A stretch of 64,000 bases of DNA, taken from the NCBI GenBank assembly GCA_958510875.1, contig OY294067.1:196840901-196904900 (forward strand), written 5' to 3'. Made by a program: the position numbers and the translations under genes. The notes under the pieces are model-generated. The model did not search any database. It was not told where the DNA came from and saw only the letters and a list, made by a program, of their open reading frames with translations. The DNA is from Endomychus coccineus (Eukaryota; Arthropoda; Insecta; Coleoptera; Endomychidae). Positions 55,190 to 64,000 of the stretch are shown piece by piece. Positions within the stretch are counted from its first letter, which is position 1. Each line of letters starts with the position of its first letter.

Positions 55190-55612
55190 TGTGTATTTAG
55201 AAATCTGATGACACCTTTTGGAGATAAAACAGCGGACTTTTACGGCTTATAAATATTACTCTTTCGTTTCAAAAAAGCCTCTAGTTCATTGAACTTGGTG
55301 ATTTCGCGTTTCTCATGTATAGTCACCATCGATTTTAGCATTGACCATTCAGTCCATAAAGAATTTGGACTAAACGTTTCTGACTGCAATGAATAAACAC
55401 AATTACTGCCAAATCTACCGAAAAACATAGAAAATTCCTTACGATTTCTTGAAAATATGCCAGAAATACAGTTTCAGTGGCATCTTTTGGCATAACATTT
55501 TTCCGTGTCAGCCACTCCAGATTCATTTTATATTCTTCTCTGTATACGGCTTCACTTTTCGATGGAAATAATGATTCTCTTGCTTTTCAGCATTTTTCAA
55601 ACTATCCTCCAT
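55190..55612 (-). pseudogene. Crypton-type tyrosine recombinase, N-terminal part with one intron
   Basis: From the ATG at 55612 the minus strand gives MEDSLKNAEKQEN, then (after a one-base shift) FPSKSEAVYREEYKMNLEWL and VFLAYFQEI. A 59-base intron (55384-55442) with GTAAGG donor and TTCATTGCAG acceptor follows. The next exon reads SETFSPNSLWTEWSMLKSMV, KFNELEAFLKRKSNIYKP, then TAA, then KSAVLSPKGV. SLWxxxSMLKxxV...FLKRKSxxYxPKKS is the core-binding region of Crypton-type recombinases and their domesticated relatives. The catalytic half is absent. Confidence 0.5.
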
Positions 55613-57298
55613 TATATTTGGGGTAGAAAACACGTTTTTAACGCAGACACAACTTGATAAGAAAGCTTTGTTTGTAAACAAGTAACATAGCAACAACCTA
55701 GCAACAACAAAACTCCTATAATCAACGGTACCTGATTCAAATATAGCGGGAAGGTAATGAATTGGTGCATTTATTCCGTTTTAAAAAAGAACAAAATTTT
55801 ATTGAAATCGGTCAGAAATAAAATTATCTATGTACCACGGGAATTAATGAGCCTTAATGACCTCAGGCTATTGCTGTCCCTCGACGCAAACTTTGCCATC
55901 GGTAGTTGAGACACTTATAATTCCCTTGATACATAAATAACTATCATATCGAACTTTCATTTACATGTCACTCATGAACGAATAATTATTCACTATAATT
56001 GGTATGGCTCGTTTGAACTTGCACTAGCTACTTGGTAATGAATCCTGTAGAATTGAATGTGATGACTTGTCCAATTCTCATTCCAAAGATACTCTAAGTA
56101 CGCCAATGCCCAGCTAACTCGTAATTGATTCAGGTATGACACTACAGATCTGCTACTACTTGTCACAGTAATTCACATTACTTCATATCACAAATTAATT
56201 ATTACACTGGATATGTTTCACTAACTTCATTCAGATTCACTAGTCACTACTAGTTACTTATGTGTAACTTGAGTGAAATAACTTGAGAGAATGATTAATT
56301 CGATTTCGATCCCTTTTATAAATTTCCAGATCACTCCAATGTTCTCAACCAAATTCACCTCCCGTTGTTATACGTATGATCAAGTTCATGTCCGAATATA
56401 TTTCCCACACTGGTCACTAAACGTAATTGTCGTTTTGATGTGAGTAATTAGATCGCGGATCGCGTAACATTACCTACTCAAGTCACATATCAAAATTTAG
56501 CTAAATTTCCCCGGACTCTACTGAACAATTATGATCAACTTACAATCATAAATAAACCCGTGAAATTGTCCGTAAGTTCTGAGTTTTCAATTTCATAATT
56601 CGATATTATTAATTCTGAATTATAGTTCGAACTGATCCTTAACCTCTTATCAACAGGTGGTTACTTTTTCACCTATGTGACTTCCAGTTTTTCGGAGATA
56701 TAATCGAGTAAAGTTATGCAACTGATTATATTCCATCCTACTTTTCCTTTATTGAATTTCTTCTATAAATGTTCTATACGTTCACTCAATTGTTGGTTTG
56801 ATCGATTTCTTGAAGTCATTTGTTGTTTATGCTTTTCGATCTCCGTATATAAGCAATTATTATCGTTTTGGAAACACGTGGTTTCGATTTCTCCAAACTG
56901 TTCAACAGAACCCCACTGTTGATTTCCCTTTATGAATGATTGAATTCTGAACAACTTTTGTTAAGAACATTCCTTTGTAATTTGTTTCTTCCTGGATAAA
57001 TTGTTGAAACATATAATTTTATTTCAGTCGATCGATGCTTCTATAGAACAACTACAATTCTCATGAAACTTCCTCAGTGCCCTTTCACTATAACTCTGAA
57101 TCTTTTGGCAATAATATTTACACTATTGTTCAACAATTGAGATAATTTTGTTAATTTAGTATGAGACCAGATTCCTGTTCATTTATGTCCTCCGTTGTAT
57201 ATGACACAAGCCCTCGTTCATAGATGTCGCTGCAAGTATAGATTCAATATAATTGATTTCCTTTTGGATTCAACAAACGTAGATTTCACACCGTAACA
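55613..57298 (-). mobile_element. candidate 3' LTR region of the gypsy element at 58182-60615
   Basis: On the minus strand the purine tract AAGAGGGGAG (57299-57308) is followed at 57298 by TGTTACGGTGTGAAATC, a usual gypsy LTR start. An AATAAA occurs near 56750. The far end of the LTR could not be fixed because no second LTR is present in the window. The leftmost several hundred bases may be unrelated. No other coding sequence is seen. Confidence 0.35.
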
Positions 57299-58181
57299 CT
57301 CCCCTCTTAGTTCACCCGTTGAAAAATTTTGGAACAAAATTTTCATCGTATGGTGTAACATAAGCGAACGTTCCCTCACAACGAATGTTACTGTGACTCT
57401 ACCCTCGTATGTTTGACTTCTATGTGATTAACTTGTACGTTGTTGTCCCAAGAATTATATCGGACTTGATGTCATAGCATTCCCCCTTTCATCCGCATAG
57501 CGTTCGGCAGAATCTAAATGCACCAGTCCGGAATGATCCACTTGTTCAACGACTACTCTAATTCTAAATTTACACCCTGATCCTCTATTTACACTCAACA
57601 TTATTCACATATCAGTCTCGCACTCGATTCTCTACTACGTGACGTATCTATTTGAATACAACCCTGTCTTGTAGTATATCCCTTGACTTCTTTCTGAATA
57701 TATCTCAACTATGTAATTAAATTTGACATGTATTATGACTCTATCTCTTCTAATATAATCTTGCTTGAAATTTGACTATTCTTTCATTTACTACCCTAAT
57801 AATTCTCTAATGCAAGATAGGCTTCACATTTACTAACTGACAGCCTTAAATCAATTAGCCAAAAAAAAGTATATATAATGATGATCATACACTCTAGCTT
57901 CATAAGTCCGTACCGAATTGACATTCTATGATGTTTACCAAACATCTCCAAATTCCCGAATACAACATCAAACCTACCCTAGAATATAAATCCCCGCTGA
58001 ACTTAGAAACAATTCACACTTCGACTTTATAATTGAATACTTCCGGACAAACAACTTCCGTATTCAACCACTTCCATCAACCCATTTGCTCTATTTTGGA
58101 GGAATTTTACATCTCAGCAAGGTTAACTATTGTCCTATCCTAACCCGGGAACAATACGGGTTTTCATCTATCTCTATCACT
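57299..58181 (-). other. region between gypsy integrase and candidate LTR
   Basis: There is no open frame of note and no envelope-like motif. A second purine-rich tract (minus-strand GAAAGGGGGAATG, near 57480-57492) is an alternative polypurine tract. Confidence 0.35.
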
Positions 58182-59280
58182 CTATGCTTCCGAACGATCT
58201 AGCTTCAAATCTTTCACACGCCATCTAATCACCGCATTCCCTCTCATACCTTCCAACTCATACACATCCATACCTATTTTCCGATTTATGCGGAACGGGC
58301 CTTCATATTTATTGTCTAGCTCAGCAGAGTAGTATTTCCAGGAATTTGAAAGGTTGTAGCACCTTTTCCAGACCCTTTGGCCTACCTCGAAAGTGATTGG
58401 TCTCCGTCTTAAATTGTAAGATTCACTACTACTCTCGTATGCTTTATTCAGTTGCTTCTGAACCCCTGTCCCCATTCTCTGTCTCTCTCCCATTTTCTTC
58501 CGTACCCATTCTTCCCTATCTTCCTCTCTATCATCTCCATTACCCACAGCCATTCTTCTCCTCCTTTCCCTAGCATACTCTGTACCATCCACTACCATTT
58601 CTCTACCGGAATTCAAATAGTACGGTGTGTACTTCGTTACTCCGTGTCTGGCTGTTCTAACTGCGCAAGCTAACTTCCCGATATTCAAATCCCAATCATG
58701 GTGATCCTTACCCACATATGATGCGATCATAGTCTTGAGGACTCTGTTGACCCTTCCCGTCGGGTTGTTTTGTGGGTGATGACCAGCGTTGTAGCTAGCC
58801 TTCATCCCGTACTCTACCAATGGTCTTTCAAATTCCGCGCTCACGAACTGTGTCACATCGTCTATTATAAGGGATTCGTGAGAACCGAATACATGGAATA
58901 CCTGATTTTCTAGTAGCTTTATGATGTTGGTACTGGTGGCTTTCTTCAATGGTATAGATAACGCGAATTTACTGAAGTAATCCGTCACTACTAAAATATA
59001 CCTATTTCCGCTCCTGCTCATTGTTACTGGACCGGTTAAATCGCAGCTAATCATTTGCCACGGTTTATCTATGTTCGTCCTTTTCCCCATTTCCCCGGCG
59101 ATTGATTTCTGTTCTGGTTCGTGGTGAGCCCAAATTATACATTTATTAACGTACTGTTGTACGTCCCTGTGCATCTTTGGCCAATAGTGATTTGCAGCCA
59201 GTCGATAGTATGTTTTGTAAATTCCCAGATGACCACCCCGCAATGGGTCATCGTGGAATCTACCAATCAATTCTCGTCTA
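58182..59280 (-). pseudogene. gypsy integrase, second element
   Basis: 362 codons. Residues H14, H28 and C44 belong to the zinc-binding region, but the second cysteine of the CxxC pair is Trp (CIIW). The core has D77 (CDLTGP) and IIDDVTQF at 135-142, where SDNGTQF is normal. The last catalytic Glu is replaced by Gly (NPTGRVNR, residue 172). The C-terminal part ends with FEVGQRVW and YEGPFRINRKIG, a GPY/F-like motif. The frame is open, but the triad is lost, so it cannot integrate DNA. Confidence 0.8.
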
Positions 59281-59288
59281 TTCCCCTT

Positions 59289-60095
59289 TTATATCACTTC
59301 CTTCCAGCCTCCGGTTCCATCCTCTCCCTCTTTTCCCACCTGTTTCATCAATATTTTCTCATCTACTCTCCAATTCAAATATTTCCGGGGGTTTTCTCTC
59401 ACGCGCTCATACATCTTCTCATACCATATGTCCGATATTGAGGCTACTGTGCTTGTCACTTTATCAATGACTGGTACGGATCTCGATAGCATGTCAGGTA
59501 TCACATGTTCACTACCCTTCCGGTGCACAATCTCAAAATCGTTAGCTTGTAATATCAAGACCCATCGGCCGAGTCTTCCTTGTGGGTTTTTGAGATTGCT
59601 CAACCACAAGAGGCTATACTGATCCGTGACAACCTGATATCTGGTACCTTCAAAGTAGAACCTAAGCTTCTCAATACCGAACAACACACTCAGACACCCT
59701 CTTTCGGTTACGGTATATTTCCTTTCCGCTGCAGTGAATGACCTAGATAAGTAACATATTACATGTTCTTCATTCTCTACTTTTTGGGTAAGAACTACAC
59801 CCAAGCCGTATGAACTAGTGTCACAATGCAGAGTGAGAGGAACGTTGAACCTTGGGTATGCAAGGATAGGGGCTTTCACTAATAGCTCTTTCACTCTCTC
59901 AAACGCTTCTCCACATTCATTGATCCACTCAAAGTTCACCTTCTTCCCAGTCAATTGTGTCAATGGGGCAACCACCAATGCGGAATTCGGGACAAACTTC
60001 CGGTACCAAGAGATTGTACATATGATCCTCCTCACCTCCTCAGCCGTTTTGGGAATGGGTATGTCGGTGATTGCCTTCACCTTCTCTGGATCCAC
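59289..60095 (-). pseudogene. gypsy RNase H and tether, second element
   Basis: This 268-codon open frame begins in the RT thumb (DPEKVKAITDIPIPKT) and includes RNase H with LHCDTSSYGLGVVL (first catalytic Asp), LSRSFTAAERKYTVTERGC (Glu of the active site, TVTERG) and VVTDQYSLLWL (TDHxxL with His replaced by Gln), ending with HVIPDMLSR. It is separated from integrase by a stop near 59280 and from RT by breaks near 60100. Confidence 0.8.
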
Positions 60096-60615
60096 ATTCA
60101 GACCAACCCTGTTGACAACATAACCCAGGAATTTCAGTTCTTTGTCTCAAAGTCAGGTGTGGTTATGATAATGTCATCCAGGTATGGGAACAGATATGGT
60201 TCCATTTCTGGTCCGTATACTTTGTCTATCAAGGCCTGGGAAGTTGCTGGAGCTCCATGTTATCCGAATGGCATCCGTGTAAACTGGTATTGTCCCCTAC
60301 CGGGTATACTAGAAGCAGTAAATTTCCTGCTTTGAGCCTCCAGTTTGACTTGCCAGTATCCACTCTTCAGAATGAGGGTAGAAAAATATCGGCTATTTCC
60401 AAGTTTGTCCAGAATCCCATTGATGAAGGGCATTGGATATGTACACCTGTCGTATACTTAATTGAGTATCCTGTAGTCGACGCATAACCTGTATTCGTCT
60501 TTCCTTTTTTTCGGCACCATTATTATTGGTGAACTCAATGAACTTTCACACCTCTCAATCACACCTAGTTCAAGCATAATGTCCATTTCATCATCTATCA
60601 TCCTCTGCATATACG
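60096..60615 (-). pseudogene. gypsy reverse transcriptase, second element
   Basis: The minus strand in shifting frames reads IDDEMDIMLELGVIERCESS, PIIMVPKKRKDEYRLCVDYR, FTRMPFG, APATSQALIDKVYG and YLFPYLDDIIITTPD. YLDD is the catalytic motif. Stops interrupt at about 60455, 60265 and 60147. The N-terminus and all of gag are missing because the 60628-60805 repeat begins. Confidence 0.75.
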
Positions 60616-60627
60616 GGCACTATAATA

Positions 60628-60805
60628 CGTTTCAGAACATCCATGTAGAATAAATTGGTGGATCAGATCACCTCTCCGGTCATTTCGCATTACAGAGTAA
60701 TATACACGAGTTCTTCCCTACACAATGGAGAGCAACAGCGCTGTTGAACAGGAGGAGAAGTCTGCTTGGAAAACACTCCTCTTAAATGTTACCAAATCTG
60801 CCAAG
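60628..60805 (-). repeat. inverted duplicate of 52365-52550 (right copy)
   Basis: On the plus strand this copy has a short frame MESNSAVEQEEKSAWKTLL, but the left copy does not preserve it. See the left copy for the comparison. Confidence 0.8.
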
Positions 60806-60808
60806 ACA

Positions 60809-61054
60809 TATGTTCCTTCTTAGGTTCTCGCGGACGTAATGTGTAGAACTGGATTCTCGGGTATTGATCCGCGTTGTGTGGTTTCGGTCCTCAAAAAGAC
60901 CAATTTCACGTTGTTTCGGCAAAGTCGCATTTGCCATCTCCAGGTGATTCGACCGTAGAGTCTGGAAGTTCTAGGCGAACCTGAAGATGGCAGATGCGAC
61001 TTTGCCGAAACAACGAAACCACACAACGCGGATCAATACCCGAGAATCCAGTTC

Positions 61055-61056
<2 letters not shown>
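60809..61056. mobile_element. solo inverted PLE termini
   Basis: 60809 to about 60977 is PLE terminal sequence in minus orientation, and from about 60978 the same region returns in plus orientation (CCTGAAGATGG...), ending CCAGTTCTACA. The outer ends are the same as those of the large cluster 8839-21976. It contains no RT or endonuclease sequence beyond the first codons. Confidence 0.85.
60906..60947 (-). ncRNA. inactivated hammerhead-like motif
   Basis: Box 1 is CTGGAGA instead of CTGAAGA, and the cleavage triplet GTC is AAC, so both invariant core bases and the stem III pair are lost. It shows decay in an old copy, in contrast to the six uniform motifs in the main cluster. Confidence 0.6.

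Positions 61057-61127
<71 letters not shown>
61057..61127. repeat. (TA)n tract
   Basis: About 35 TA repeats between the solo PLE termini and the following palindrome. Confidence 0.95.
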
Positions 61128-61131
<4 letters not shown>

Positions 61132-61272
61132 ATGTTTTCTTGGTATATTGGTTCGTATATATACTGATAATGAAATAAAAACTCTGTTTTTATTTCATTA
61201 TCAGTATATATACGAACCAATATACCAAGAAAACATACAAATATTACAAATGGTTCAAGAATATCAACAAAA

Positions 61273-61274
<2 letters not shown>
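61126..61274. repeat. 57-bp palindrome of a PLE-type terminus
   Basis: 61126-61182 and 61186-61242 are exact reverse complements around TCT. The sequence (TTTGTATGTTTTCTTGG, GTTCGTATATATACTGA) is the same family as at 36327 and 48478. The right arm continues ATTACAAATGGTTCAAG into the next TA tract. Confidence 0.9.

Positions 61275-61341
<67 letters not shown>
61275..61341. repeat. (TA)n tract at left border of second 473-bp array
   Basis: About 33 TA repeats ending at ACTTAAGAG. Confidence 0.95.
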
Positions 61342-61342
<1 letters not shown>

Positions 61343-64000
61343 CTTAAGAGATATAGAATTAAATTTTCTGAATTATGAAGATAACTTAGATAATTTAACA
61401 TAGGATTATAAAGATGAATAAACGTAAAAGATTGAACCATAGGCGGGATTCGAACCCACATTTCTGGATTTCTAGTCCAGGGTGTTAACCAATTACACCA
61501 CTTCGGTCCTGTTAGATTTTTATATTTTTGTAAATATAAACCTCTGAAAGGATAGTAGATCATTGATGAACACAATGCGATTCGATGCCCTACCATAGAT
61601 CAACTATTCACGCACATTCATCTGAAGTTCAGTCGTTTTTTGAAGTAAGGATTGTAGGTTAGTACTGCTATGGTTGGCAGTTACTTGACAGTTCTTATTC
61701 AAATGACAGCATCCCGGTTCTTATATATTTCAATAGAACTGACTGAGAATTGTTCTGGTTAATTATAAACAAGTTTAAAGTTTCTTTGCCTAATTGGCCA
61801 CTATCGTGTATGTAACTTAAGAGATATAGAATTAAATTTTCTGAATTATGAAGATAACTTAGATAATTTAACATAGGATTATAAAGATGAATAAACGTAA
61901 AAGATTGAACCATAGGCGGGATTCGAACCCACATTTCTGGATTTCTAGTCCAGGGTGTTAACCAATTACACCACTTCGGTCCTGTTAGATTTTTATATTT
62001 TTGTAAATATAAACCTCTGAAAGGATAGTAGATCATTGATGAACACAATGCGATTCGATGCCCTACCATAGATCAACTATTCACGCACATTCATCTGAAG
62101 TTCAGTCGTTTTTTGAAGTAAGGATTATAGGTTAGTACTGCTATGGTTGGCAGTTACTTGACAGTTCTTATTCAAATGACAGCATCCCGGTTCTTATATA
62201 TTTCAATAGAACTGACTGAGAATTGTTCTGGTTAATTATAAACAAGTTTAAAGTTTCTTTGCCTAATTGGCCACTATCGTGTATGTAACTTAAGAGATAT
62301 AGAATTAAATTTTCTGAATTATGAAGATAACTTAGATAATTTAACATAGGATTATAAAGATGAATAAACGTATGAGATTGAACCATAGGCGGGATTCGAA
62401 CCCACATTTCTGGATTTCTAGTCCAGGGTGTTAACCAATTACACCACTTCGGTCCTGTTAGATTTTTATATTTTTGTAAATATAAACCTCTGAAAGGATA
62501 GTAGATCATTGATGAACACAATGCGATTCGATGCCCTACCATAGATCAACTATTCACGCACATTCATCTGGAGTTCAGTCGTTTTTTGAAGTAAGGATTG
62601 TAGGTTAGTACTGCTATGGTTGGCAGTTACTTGACAGTTCTTATTCAAATGACAGCATCCCGGTTCTTATATATTTCAATAGAACTGACTGAGAATTGTT
62701 CTGGTTAATTATAAACAAGTTTAAAGTTTCTTTGCCTAATTGGCCACTATCGTGTATGTAACTTAAGAGATATAGAATTAAATTTTCTGAATTATGAAGA
62801 TAACTTAGATAATTTAACATAGGATTATAAAGATGAATAAACGTAAAAGATTGAACCATAGGCGGGATTCGAACCCACATTTCTGGATTTCTAGTCCAGG
62901 GTGTTAACCAATTACACCACTTCGGTCCTGTTAGATTTTTATATTTTTGTAAATATAAACCTCTGAAAGGATAGTAGATCATTGATGAACACAATGCGAT
63001 TCGATGCCCTACCATAGATCAACTATTCACGCACATTCATCTGAAGTTCAGTCGTTTTTTGAAGTAAGGATTGTAGGTTAGTACTGCTATGGTTGGCAGT
63101 TACTTGACAGTTCTTATTCAAATGACAGCATCCCGGTTCTTATATATTTCAATAGAACTGACTGAGAATTGTTCTGGTTAATTATAAACAAGTTTAAAGT
63201 TTCTTTGCCTAATTGGCCACTATCGTGTATGTAACTTAAGAGATATAGAATTAAATTTTCTGAATTATGAAGATAACTTAGATAATTTAACATAGGATTA
63301 TAAAGATGAATAAACGTAAAAGATTGAACCATAGGCGGGATTCGAACCCACATTTCTGGATTTCTAGTCCAGGGTGTTAACCAATTACACCACTTCGGTC
63401 CTGTTAGATTTTTATATTTTTGTAAATATAAACCTCTGAAAGGATAGTAGATCATTGATGAACACAATGCGATTCGATGCCCTACCATAGATCAACTATT
63501 CACGCACATTCATCTGAAGTTCAGTCGTTTTTTGAAGTAAGGATTGTAGGTTAGTACTGCTATGGTTGGCAGTTACTTGACAGTTCTTATTCAAATGACA
63601 GCATCCCGGTTCTTATATATTTCAATAGAACTGACTGAGAATTGTTCTGGTTAATTATAAACAAGTTTAAAGTTTCTTTGCCTAATTGGCCACTATCGTG
63701 TATGTAACTTAAGAGATATAGAATTAACTTTTCTGAATTATGAAGATAACTTAGATAATTTAACATAGGATTATAAAGATGAATAAACGTAAAAGATTGA
63801 ACCATAGGCGGGATTCGAACCCACATTTCTGGATTTCTAGTCCAGGGTGTTAACCAATTACACCACTTCGGTCCTGTTAGATTTTTATATTTTTGTAAAT
63901 ATAAACCTCTGAAAGGATAGTAGATCATTGATGAACACAATGCGATTCGATGCCCTACCATAGATCAACTATTCACGCACATTCATCTGAAGTTCAGTCG
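61342..64000 (-). repeat. second 473-bp tandem array, six tRNA-like copies, open at window end
   Basis: Minus-orientation units of 473 bp with tRNA-like genes at 61434-61509, 61907-61982, 62380-62455, 62853-62928, 63326-63401 and 63799-63874. All six differ from the first array at two fixed sites inside the tRNA-like gene: GGTTAACACC for GGTAAACACC and CCAGAAATG for CCAGTAATG. This is therefore a separate subfamily that amplified on its own. Confidence 0.95.
61434..61509 (-). tRNA. tRNA-Ser(AGA)-like gene, second subfamily (example)
   Basis: Boxes A and B and the AGA anticodon arm are as in the first array. The D-loop has GGTTAA, closer to ordinary serine and leucine tRNAs, so this subfamily may be nearer the ancestral form. 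The long variable arm is again absent. Confidence 0.5.

Overview
This is eukaryotic, AT-rich repeat DNA, most likely from an arthropod and probably an insect. It holds a Penelope-like element (PLE) cluster with GIY-YIG endonuclease, Ty3/gypsy elements, a Jockey/CR1-type LINE, an R2-like LINE relic with a restriction-like endonuclease, pogo, mariner and Crypton-type relics, long (TA)n tracts and tRNA-bearing tandem repeats. I found no bacterial features and no convincing intact host gene. The proteins present are almost all mobile-element proteins, and most are broken.

Layout. 1-261: end of a pogo/Tigger-type transposase (minus). 1090-2011: decayed Ty3/gypsy pieces (plus), abutting a nearly complete but mutated gypsy gag-pol on the minus strand (2010-6920) that has a textbook -1 slippery heptamer at the gag/pol overlap. 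8758-22001: a (TA)n-bracketed cluster of very similar PLE copies (2.7-kb tandem units, minus strand, then an inversion to plus strand). Each unit starts with a hammerhead-ribozyme-like motif that contains the start codon. 22041-22821: a 336-bp inverted repeat with a second hammerhead-like family. 22879-36283: 29 tandem copies of a 473-bp unit carrying a tRNA-Ser(AGA)-like gene, 13 in minus and 16 in plus orientation around one inversion point. 36327-40620: another PLE-type terminus and a mutated LINE. 40620-48121: mostly unassigned DNA with a GT microsatellite, a LINE relic and a mariner-family relic with long inverted repeats. 48122-48571: a (TA)n-bracketed solo tRNA-unit derivative. 48572-52330: a DNA transposon with long terminal inverted repeats and a decayed DDE-like transposase gene. 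52365-60805: R2-like relics in opposed orientation, a Crypton-type recombinase fragment with an intron, and a decayed gypsy pol, all enclosed by a 180-bp inverted duplication. 60809-64000: a solo inverted PLE terminus, more (TA)n, and a second tRNA-unit array (6 copies) running off the window.

The unifying observation is architectural. At least four unrelated repeat families (PLE, the tRNA-bearing unit and two other PLE-type termini) occur as divergent inverted blocks whose outer ends join (TA)n tracts at the same positions each time. They occur both as large amplified clusters and as collapsed solo forms with identical ends. That recurring form, together with the hammerhead-like motifs and the Pol III promoter-bearing 473-bp unit, is the most interesting signal here.
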